NCBI GenBank assembly: GCA_014843695.1 | Contig: CM026404.1 | Location: forward strand, 89,542,179 to 89,606,178 | Reading direction: 5' to 3' | Length of the DNA stretch: 64,000 bases | DNA from: Archivesica marissinica | Lineage: Eukaryota; Mollusca; Bivalvia; Venerida; Vesicomyidae | Shown here: positions 48,720 through 60,700 of the stretch, piece after piece | How the letters are laid out: the number at the start of each line of letters is the position of its first letter | How positions within the stretch are numbered: position 1 is the first letter of the stretch | Program-made: the position numbers and the translations under genes | The notes under the pieces: model-generated | Databases searched by the model: none | What the model saw: the letters and a program-made list of their open reading frames with translations, nothing else | Told to the model about the DNA's origin: nothing

Positions 48720-51700
48720 TTAATGTAATATGTAATGGCATGTTATGGTAATAGATTCATTTGGAATTCGTGATAGCGCAGTGGTAGCGCATTCGCTTCA
48801 GGTGCGAAAGGCCCGGAGTTTGTGCCCTGCTGGAGCCATTACAATTTTGCCCTTAGGCAAAGCACTTTTATTCCAAGTAGCCTTTTCTCTCTCCATCGTG
48901 GCAGGAATGAGGCCTCGAGAGTGATTAATATAAGTTGTAAGAACTTGTTTCACAATCAAGCAAATCAAAATTTGTATAAACTTTGAAATAGATTCAATTT
49001 AATTTGATTTATTCTCTCATGAGATGCCGAGATTGTACACATGAACATTATCAGATTAGTATTTATTATGGAATATTTACATCGCTATTGCATTTCCTTC
49101 GTTGAACGTATGTGCCCTGATTGCATACAATTTCACATGAGGGTTTCCAATTAATGATATGCAGCTGACATGCACACTCGAAGCTACGGGCATGAGCATT
49201 CACATTATTAGGCAACGTTCGTCGCGAGAAAAGGCGTGTCTTATAGTTTACGCTGTTCCAGGGCTGATCTATTTACCTGTTCAGGGACACGGTAAGTTGC
49301 AAATCTGGACTAAAAACATTTTAAATGCAAAGTGTGCTATATTTTCGTTAATGTAAATATAAGTAATGAATAGCGGGTTAATAGTTTCCATCGGGGTATG
49401 AACTACATTGGCTGTGTCTAAAGTTAGCGTGGATGCCTTCGCCAATATAGTTCATACCCCGATGGGAACTACTAACCCGCGATTCATTCCTTAAAAAAAT
49501 TCTGACAGAGTGAGGAGAATAATTACTGATGGTAGTACAATATTAAATGTACCAAACTAATGAAACCAAGTATTGTAGTTGGAATTCTGCTTTAGTTTAA
49601 GTGTGTGACAGTTTATCTGGAAAATTGAGTACTTTGCTTGGTTTAATCGTGTTCCACTTAGATTATAATTGTGATGATGTTGCTGAACATAGTGGAATTG
49701 ATGATGAAGACAGCGATGATGTTGATGATATGAATAATAATGTGTTTATTTAAAGTTGAATCACCATTAATAATGATGATAGTGGTGATGAAGATAACAG
49801 AGATGTTGATGAAGTTGGTTATGATGTTGATGAAGTCGGTGATGATCTTGATGACATTTTGTGATGATATTGATATGGTTGGTGATGATGTTGATGAAGC
49901 CGGTGGTGATATTGATGAAGATGGTAATGATGTTGATGGAAGTTGGTGATGATGTTGATGGTGATGAAGTCAGTGGTGATGTTGATATGAAGTTGGTGAT
50001 GATGTTGATGAAGTCAGTGATGATGTTGGTGAAGTCGGTGATGATGTTGGTGAAGTCGATGATGATGTTGGTGAAGTCGGTGATGATGTTGGTGAAGTTG
50101 ATGATGATTTTAATGAAGTCGGTGATTGTGTTGGTGAAGTTGGTGATGATGTTGGTGAAGTCGGTGATTGTGTTGGTGAAGTCGGTGATGATGTTGATGA
50201 AGTTGGTGATGATGTTGGTGAAGTCGATGGTGAAGTCGGTGATGATGTTGATGAAGTTGGTGATGATGTTGATGAAGTTGATGATGCTATTGATGAAGTC
50301 AGTGATGCTGTTGATGAAGTCAGTGATGCTGTTGATGAAGTCGGTAATGATGTTGATGAAGTCAGTGATGCTGTTGATGAAGTCAGTAATGATGTTGATG
50401 ATGCTGTTGATGAAGTTGGTAATGATGTTGATGAAGTTGATGATGTTGTTGATGAAGTTGGTGATGCTATTGATGAAGTTGGTGATGGTTGTGTGTTGAT
50501 GAAGTGGTGATGGTGATGATGTTGATGAAGTGGTGATGATGTTGATGAGTTGTGGTCGGTGATGATGTTGATGATGTTGATGAGTGGTGTGCTGTTGATG
50601 AGGGTTGTTTGTGGTGTTGTGTTGTGGTGGTGTGGTTGTGGTGTGTGTGTGTTGGTTGGTTGTGTTGGGTGTGTGTGTGTGTTGGTGGTGTGTTTTTGGT
50701 GGTGTTGTTGTGGTTGGTGTGTGTTGGTGGTGGTGTTGTGTTGTGGTGGTGTGTGTTGTGGTTGTGTGTTTGTGGTGTGGTGGTGTGTGTGTTGTGGTGG
50801 TTGTGTTGTGGTTGTGTTTGTGGTGTTGCTGTTGATGAAGTCAGTGATGCTGTTGATGAAGTCGGTAATGATGTTGATGAAGTCGGTGATGCTGTTGATG
50901 AAGTCAGTAATGATGTTGATGATGCTGTTGATGAAGTCGGTAATGATGTTGATGAAGTTGATGATGCTGTTGATGAAGTTGGTGATGCTATTGATGAAGT
51001 TGGTGATGATCTTGATGAAATTGGTAATGATGTTGAAGAAGTCAGTGATTATGTTGATGAAGTCGGTGATGATGTTGATGATGTTGATGAGTGGTGATGA
51101 TGTTGTGATGTTGATGAAGTGGTGATGATGTTGATGAAGTCGGTGATGATGTTGATGAAGTCGGTGATGATGTTGATGAAGTCGGTGATGATGTTGATGA
51201 TGTTGATGAAGTCGGTGATGTGTTGATGAAGTTGGTAATGATGTTGATGAAGTCGGTAATGATGTTGATGAAGTTGGTGATGATGTTGATGAAGTCGGTA
51301 ATGATGTTGATGAAGTTGATGATGCTGTTGATGAAGTCGGTAATGATGTTGATGAAGTTGGTAATGATGTTGATGAAGTCGGTGATGATGTTGATGAAGT
51401 CGGTGATGATGATGTTGATGAAGTTGGTAATGATGTTGAAGAAGTCAGTGATGATGATATAATATAGCTTGTGAATATATAGTTCAGGACTATTACGGTA
51501 TTACCTGAGATGCTTGTTTTGTTTTCCACTGATACAGCTCCATCACATGGTCGGCCTTGGCTGACTGCCCGGCATTAATACAGCCGTGGTACTCCATGTC
51601 TATGGCCTTCAGCTGGAGCGGGAGGGGTGCTGTTGGATCTACACCATGTAGTTTGCAGATGGCATCACATTCATCATCCTTGGAGCTCTCTGTGGCTTGA

Positions 51701-54700
51701 AGGTTGAGTGAAGGAATGTCATCATAGGCCTGAAATTATACTTACATGAATAGCCATTTTTTTCAAATTTTATGACATACAAACATAGTTTTCACATGTT
51801 AACAATATACATAGCACTGCATGAATACATAGTCTACATAATCTAATGATAACATGCTTACATTTATTTATTTTTGTTTTCAATATTCGTTTCTACGTAA
51901 TTAGTAGGCATGTCATAAAATATGTAAAGTTTGTCATTTATAACATTGTACGATGCATGCCCCAGGAAATGGGATTGACAAAAATAAAAGATTAAGATTA
52001 TATTATCGGGAAGGGTCGTGTCGTAATGAATGATGCTAGAACATGTGGCCATATTTTTATATAAATTGTTATGTTTTGTATTCACATACAGTCAAACCTG
52101 TGTTAGTGGTCACCTCCATTAAGCAGCCAATCTGTATTAAGCAGCCAGTTTCAAGATTTCCAATATGCTGTTTTATTATACATTTGACCTCTATTGAGCA
52201 GGCACCTGTGCTAAGCAGCCACTTTATCTAGCACCCTTAGCTGGCTGCATAACACAGGTTTGAATGTATGTATGTGGAATGAATAGAGCAATAAAACATG
52301 ATTAAACACAAAAGAGAATTATGTTATATGTTATATTTCGGGTTTTACGCCTGCATCAGCACCATTTTGGGCTATATCGCTGGCGAGCAGTTTACCTAAC
52401 AACACCTTTCCTGGGCAGACTCCAGCGGTTAACCAGTACTTGGCTGCACCAACCTCCGTAAGAAACTGCCAACTTTTTCATATAAATGAGACACGGTCTG
52501 AGCGGGGCTCGAACCCGACACAAAAGAGAAATAAATGCTTTGGCAACAACGTAGCACAGCCATATGATAACTACCCATAACCTTGAAGGTATGATTAGTG
52601 GAGATGGTCCAGTGGTTCACATGTTGGATTGTGAAGCCATGGATCGCATGTTCGATCCCCCATCTGACCCTAATAATATTAAGTCTTTCAGATAGGACTC
52701 TATGTTATGTACACACCTCTTTCTTAAGTCCAAACATGTCTTCAATATAGTATTTCTATGTTATGTACACACCTCTTTCTTAAGTCCAAACATGTCTTCA
52801 ATATAGTATTTCTATGTTATTTACACCTCTTTCTTAAGTCCAAACATGTCTTCAATATAGTATTTCTATGTTATGTATACACCTCTTGCTTAAGTCCAAA
52901 CATGTCTTCAATATAGTATTTCTATGTTATGTACACACCTCTTTCTTAAGTCCAAACATGTCTTCAATATAGTATTTCTATGTTATGTACACACCTCTTT
53001 CTTAAGTCCAAACATGTCTTCAATATAGTATTTCTATGTTATTTACACCTCTTTCTTAAGTCCAAACATGTCTTCAATATAGTATTTCTATGTTATGTAT
53101 ACACCTCTTGCTTAAGTCCAAACATGTCTTCAATATAGTATTTCTATGTTATGTACACACCTCTTTCTTAAGTCCAAACATGTCTTCAATATAGTATTTC
53201 TATGTTATGTACACACCTCTTTCTTAAGTCCAAACATGTCTTCAATATAGTATTTCTATGTTATGTACAACCTCTTTCTTAAGTCCAAACATGTCTTCAA
53301 TATAGTATTTCTATGTTATGTACACCTCTTTCTTAAGTCCAAACATGTCTTCAATATAGTATTTCTATGTTATGTATACACCTCTTGCTTAAGTCCAAAC
53401 ATGTCTTCAATATAGTATTTCTATGTTATGTACACACCTCTTTCTTAAGTCCAAACATGTCTTCAATATAGTATTTCTATGTTATTTACACCTCTTTCTT
53501 AAGTCCAAACATGTCTTCAATATAGTATTTCTATGTTATGTACACACCTCTTTCTTAAGTCCAAACATGTCTTCAATATAGTATTTCTATGTTATTTACA
53601 CCTCTTTCTTAAGTCCAAACATGTCTTCAATATAGTATTTCTATGTTATGTACACCTCTTTCTTAAGTCCAAACATGTCTTCAATATAGTATTTCTATGT
53701 TATGTACATACCTCTTTCTTAAGTCCAAACATGTCTTCAATATAGTATTTCTATGTTATGTATACACCTCTTGCTTAAGTCCAAACATGTCTTCAATATA
53801 GTATTTCTATGTTATGTACACACCTCTTTCTTAAGTCCAAACATGTCTTCAATATAGTATTTCTATGTTATGTACACACCTCTTTCTTAAGTCCAAACAT
53901 GTCTTCAATATAGTATTTCTCCTCCAGTAACATTCCTAGCTGCAGATGAAAGTTGGCACTTCTTGGTTTATGTTTTACGGCAGTAGCGTAGCAGTAAATA
54001 GCTTGTTGTAGATAGTCCATGGGTGATTCCCCATCTGGCCAGCTACGTGACTGGTCTGAAATAGATGAGAGTATTAAATTTACAACGTTATATGTTATAT
54101 TTCAGGTTTTACGCCTGCATCAGCACCATTTTGGGCTATATCGCCCACGGGCAGTTTACCTAACAACACCTTTCCTGGGCAGGCTCCAGCGGTTAACCAG
54201 TACTTGGGTGCACCAACCTCCGTAAGAAACTGCCAACTTTTCCATATAAATGAGACACGGTATGAGCGGGGCTCGAACCCATATGACCATCAGTGATGAT
54301 AGGTTACAGTGGTATTCAAGTCAGCGACATTAACCACTCGACTACGGAGGTGGACAAATTTACAACGTACACTGTAGAAGTTCAATGCAACAGATAACGC
54401 ATAGCGTGCTTGTTAGGGATCCACTTGCAACCACATAGGTCTCCTGTTCCTGCTCAGATTTATCAAATTCACCAAAGAGTTGTTTGTGTGTGTTTTACGT
54501 TTATTTATCGTTGCTACCGGTTGCCCATATGAGCGATGCCTCATTAGATTGTTGGAGGATAGTGCAATGATACAGACAGAGACCCATTCAAGAATCCCCT
54601 ATGGTTCTTTTACGGGAACAGTGTAAAGCACCGACACGAGACCTCAGTTTAACGTCCCATCTGAAAGACTGTTAATTTTATTAGGGTCAGGCGGGGGATC

Positions 54701-57700
54701 GAACCTGCGATCCCTGGATTACCAGTCCAGCGTGTTACCACTGGACCACAGATGCGTCTGTAAAGAGTTGTTTGATTTAAATTGATGAGTTTAAATGATT
54801 TAAATCCACCAAAGATAAAATAAACAAAAAAAACATATGGACCATTTAAAAAATCACATAAAGCATCTATAGTTTGAGCGCCTGATTAGCTGATCTATGA
54901 AGCATCTATGGATGGTTTGAGTTCCTGATTAGCTGATCTACGAAACATCTATGGATGGTTTGAGTTCCTGATTAGCTGATCTACGAAGCATCTATAGTTT
55001 GAGAGCCTGATTAGCTGATCCACGAAGCATCTATGGATGGTTTGAGTTCCTGATTGGCTGATCCATGAAGCATCTATGGATGGTTTGAGTTCCTGATTGG
55101 CTGATCCATGAAGCATCTATGGATGGTTTGAGTTCCTGATTAGCTGATCCACGAAGCATCTATAGTTTGAGAGCCTGATTAGCTGATCCACGAAGCATCT
55201 ATGGATGCTTTGAGTTCCTGATTAGCTGATCCACGAAGCATCTATGGATGGTTTGAGTTCCTGATTGGCTGATCCACGAAGCATCTATGGATGGTTTGAG
55301 TTCCTGATTGGCTGATCCACAAATAGTTTGAGGCCTGATTAGCTGATCCACGAAGCATCTATGGATGGTTTGAGTTCCTGATTAGCTGATCCACGAAGCA
55401 TCTATGGATAGTTTGAGTTCCTGATTGGCTGATCCACAAAGCATCTATGGATGGTTTGAGTTCCTGATTGGCTGATCCACGAAGCATCTATGGATGGTTT
55501 GAGTTCCTGATTAGCTGATCCACGAAGCATCTATGGATGGTTTGAGTTCCTGATTAGCTGATCCACGAAGCATCTATAGTTTGAGGCCTGATTAGCTGAT
55601 CCACGAAGCATCTATGGATGGTTTGACCTTTTCGAAGCATCTATGGATGGTTTGAGTTCCTGATTAGCTGATCCACGAAGCATCTATGGATGGTTTGAGT
55701 TCCTGATTAGCTGATCCACGAAGCATCTATGGATGGTTTGAGTTCCTGATTAGCTGATCCACGAAGCATCTATGGATGGTTTGAGTTCCTGATTAGCTGA
55801 TCCACGAAGCATCTATGGATGGTTTGAGTTCCTGATTAGCTGATCCACGAAGCATCTATGGATGGTTTGAGTTCCTGATTAGCTGATCCACGAAGCATCT
55901 ATAGTTTGAGTTCCTGATTAGCTGATCCACGAAGCATCTATGGATGGTTTGAGTTCCTGATTGGCTGATCCACGAAGCATCTATGGATGGTTTGAGTTCC
56001 TGATTAGCTGATCCACGAAGCATCTATGGATGGTTTGAGTTCCTGATTAGCTGATCCACGAAGCATCTATAGTTTGAGAGCCTGATTAGCTGATCCACGA
56101 AGCATCTATGGATGGTTTGAGTTCCTGATTAGCTGATCCACGAAGCATCTAGTTGAGTGCCTGATTAGCTGATCCACGAAGCATCTATGGATGGTTTGAG
56201 TTCCTGATTAGCTGATCCACGAAGCATCTATGGATGGTTTGAGTTCCTGATTAGCTGATCCACGAAGCATCTATGGATGGTTTGAGTGCCTGATTAGCTG
56301 ATCCACGAAGCATCTATGGATGGTTTGAGTTCCTGATTAGCTGATCCACGAAGCATCTATGGATGGTTTGAGTGCCTGATTAGCTGATCCACAAAGCATC
56401 TATGGATGGTTTGAGTTCCTGATTAGCTGATCCACGAAGCATCTATGGATGGTTTGAGTTCCTGATTAGCTGATCCACGAAGCATCTATGGATGGTTTGA
56501 GTTCCTGATTAGCTGATCCACGAAGCATCTATGGATGGTTTGAGTTCCTGATTAGCTGATCCACGAAGCATCTATGGATGGTTGAGTTCCTGATTAGCTG
56601 ATCCACGAAGCATCTATAGTTTGAGAGCCTGATTAGCTGATCCACGAAGCATCTATGGATGGTTTGAGTTCCTGATTAGCTGATCCACGAAGCATCTATA
56701 GTTGAGAGTCTGATTAGCTGATCCACGAAGCATCTATGGATAGTTTGAGAGCCTGATTAGCTGATCCACGAAGCATCTATGGATGGTTTGAGTTCCTGAT
56801 TAGCTGATCCACGAAGCATCTATGGATGGTTTGAGTTCCTGATTAGCTGATCCACGAAGCATCTATGGATGGTTTGAGTTCCTGATTAGCTGATCCACGA
56901 AGCATCTATGGATGGTTTGAGTTCCTGATTAGCTGATCCACGAAGCATCTATGGATGGTTTGAGTTCCTGATTAGCTGATCCACGAAGCATCTATGGATG
57001 GTTTGAGTCCTGATTGCTGATCCACGAAGCATCTATGGATGGTTTGAGTTCCTGATTAGCTGATCCACGAAGCATCTATGGATGGTTTGAGTTCCTGATT
57101 AGCTGATCCACGAAGCATCTATAGTTTGAGTTCCTGATTAGCTGATCCACGAAGCATCTATGGATGGTTTGAGTTCCTGATTGGCTGATCCACGAAGCAT
57201 CTATGATGGTTTGAGAGCCTGATTAGCTGATCCACGAAGCATCTATGGATGGTTTGAGTTCCTGATTAGCTGATCCACGAAGCATCTATGGATGGTTTGA
57301 GTTCCTGATTAGCTGATCCACGAAGCATCTATGGATGGTTTGAGTTCCTGATTAGCTGATCCACGAAGCATCTATGGATGGTTTGAGTTCCTGATTAGCT
57401 GATCCACGAAGCATCTATGGATGGTTTGAGTTCCTGATTAGCTGATCCACGAAGCATCTATGGATGGTTTGAGTTCCTGATTAGCTGATCCACGAAGCAT
57501 CTATGGATGGTTTGAGTTCCTGATTAGCTGATCCACGAAGCATCTATGGATGGTTTGAGTTCCTGATTAGCTGATCCACGAAGCATCTATGGATGGTTTG
57601 AGTTCCTGATTAGCTGATCCACGAAGCATCTATGGATGGTTTGAGTTCCTGATTAGCTGATCCACGAAGCATCTATGGATGGTTTGAGTTCCTGATTAGC

Positions 57701-60700
57701 TGATCCACGAAGCATCTATGGATGGTTTGAGTTCCTGATTAGCTGATCCACGAAGCATCTATGGATGGTTTGAGTTCCTGATTAGCTGATCCACGAAGCA
57801 TCTATGGATAGTTTGAGTTCCTGATTAGCTGATCCACGAAGCATCTATGGATGGTTTGAGTTCCTGATTAGCTGATCCACGAAGCATCTATGGATAGTTT
57901 GAGAGCCTGATTAGCTGATCCACGAAGCATCTATGGATGGTTTGAGTTCCTGATTAGCTGATCCACGAAGCATCTATGGATGGTTTGAGTTCCTGATTAG
58001 CTGATCCACGAAGCATCTATGGATGGTTTGAGTTCCTGATTAGCTGATCCACGAAGCATCTATGGATGGTTTGAGTTCCTGATTAGCTGATCCACGAAGC
58101 ATCTATGGATGGTTTGAGTTCCTGATTAGCTGATCCACGAAGCATCTGGATGGTTTGAGTTCCTGATTAGCTGATCCACGAAGCATCTATGGATGGTTTG
58201 AGTTCCTGATTAGCTGATCCACGAAGCATCTATGGATGGTTTGAGTTCCTGATTAGCTGATCCACGAAGCATCTATGGGTAGTTTGAGCGCCTGATTAGC
58301 TGATCCACGAAGCATCTATGGATGGTTTGAGTTCCTGATTAGCTGATCCACGAAGCATCTATTGATGGTTTGAGCTCCTGATTAGCTGATCCACAAAGCA
58401 TCTATGGATGGTTTGAGTTCCTGATTAGCTGATCTACAAAGCATCTATGGATGGTTTGAGCTCCTGATTAGCTGATCTACAAAGCATCTATGGATGGTTT
58501 GAGTTCCTGATTAGCTGATCTACAAAGCATCTATGGATAGTTTGAGCTCCTGATTAGCTGATCCACAAAGCATCTATTGATGGTTTGAGTTCCTGATTGG
58601 CCATAGCATTGGTGACATGTGGTTAACAACTTCCCTGACATCAGATAAGAAATCCAATTGTTGAATTTATACACCATTTAACCCTTTCCCTCATAGAAGC
58701 ACCTCTTGATGCCATTACCAATACGACATACATTGACAATGTAGTAGCCAAACCAATGTTCATAATAAAGGCCAGAATCTCATGTAGTCCCAATAATATC
58801 TATGGAGGTGGGATATTGGTGGTGACTACTTATCCACTGCATGATAGCTAAATGGTTGTCGTTTGTATGGAGATATAATAGTATAGTAACCTAAATCTCT
58901 ATGAAAGAAAGGGTTAATAGAGGTTAAAGGACATGTATAGCATAGGGAAACTGCATGATATAACTCACTAGGTTTTGGCAGTGCAGCAAAGTAATTCTTT
59001 ACTTCATCATTGGCAGTAGAGACAAGTTTATCAGCATTCGACTCGCCAAACATTTGCTGTAAATTCTTCTCCCATTTACGTTGCTGCAACAAAACATTAA
59101 ACATGTGCTACGCATTCACGAATACAGTACCCATCTAACCAAGCACTTGCTGTAAATTCTTCTCATATAGATGCAGGACAATCTACTAAACATATACTTT
59201 ATATTATTTGGCATCCGTCGTCTTGTGGTAGAGAGTCGGTTTACTTCGAATCTTTCTCTCGGCTACCTCTTGTCAATGGACACCCGCTGTACATTTACGC
59301 TGTTTATTTACATTGATATTACATCGCCTTGTTCAGCCCCATCGAATCTACGTAACCGCAATCTAGTAAATGCAGTTTCCATGGAGACATTGCTCATTGC
59401 TTAAAGTTGATGTTTGGCGTCACAAATCGAACATGTTTCTATTACGTTGTCAATAATACCGTGAAGTGCATTAGTAATGTTAGTTTATACAAATTAATTT
59501 TAGCTCAATTGCGAAACAAGTTCTTACAACTTATATTAATCACTCTTGAGACCTCATTCCTGATGGAATCCATCGCCACAAGGGAGAGAGAAGAGGCAAC
59601 GTGGAATTTAAATGCCATGCCTAAGGGCACAATCGTAACGGCTCCAGCGGGGGCTTGGTAACGTTGTGGTTCCATTAATTAAAACCAAGTAACGTAAATA
59701 CAAAATATAGGTTTTACACAACTTTTGTACAATTTATGCAACGCAAATATGAGGAATAAAATCTCCTTCTAAGCATTGCAGGCTTGAATTGTTAACTTAT
59801 GAGAAATCTACACCACTATAAAACCCTCTCTAAATCAAACTTTGTCTATAATCTAATCTCTTCAGGAAGCGTCGCTCATATGGGCAACGAGTAGCGACGA
59901 TAAATAAACGTAAAACACACACACTTTGTATATGGTCTGGCGGTTTAGATTCACTGTATACAGATTTGTTATTTATGTTATATTTCGGGTTTTACGCCTG
60001 CATCAGCACCATTTTGGGCTATATCGCCGGCGGGCACCAACCTCCATAAGAAACTGCCAACTTTTTCATATAAATGAGACACGGTCTGAGCGGGGCTCGA
60101 ACCCGTGACCATCAGTGATGATAGGTTACAGTTGTATACAAGTCAGCGACCGTAACCACTCGACCACGGAGGCGGACCAGTAGCAACGATAAATAAATGT
60201 AAAACACACACACTTTGTCTATGGTCCGGCGGCAGTTCGGTTTAGATTCACTGTATACAGATTTGTACAGTCGTGTATGCTTGAATAGACCTACCTACGT
60301 TAATTCAATCTGGAATTATAATTTATTAGTACGTACCTCTACCCTGTGGTTTACTGGAGCATTGATATCCTTGAATCTGTCTTTAGGGTCCTAAAAACAA
60401 ATATCATAACTGATTCTTTAAAGCAACAAGAAAGCCATCTGATTCCACAAAATAACCGGATGGTTCTAGGGCTAGGTGGTGGGTGAGAGCTAGGTGGTGG
60501 GTGAGGGCTTGGTAGTGGGTGAGGGCTAGGTGGTGGGCGAGGGCTAGGTGGTGGGTGAGGGCTAGGTGGTGGGTGAGGGCTAGGTGGTGGGTGAGGGCTT
60601 GGTAGTGGGTGAGGGCTTGGTAGTGGGTGAGGGCTTGGTGGTGGGTGAGGGCTAGGTGGTGGGTGAGGGCTTGGTAGTGCGTGAGGGCTAGGTAGTGGGT

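Noticed and set aside
49861..51529. 519-codon Ser/Thr-rich minus ORF and Met/Leu/Lys-rich plus ORFs
   Set aside because: Trinucleotide-based array; adjoining true exon at 51505 is in a different context.
54845..58600. Possible exon-edge origin for the 43-bp array
   Set aside because: The unit was compared by eye with exons 53880 and 58969 and their splice sites; no match, so the origin stays unknown.
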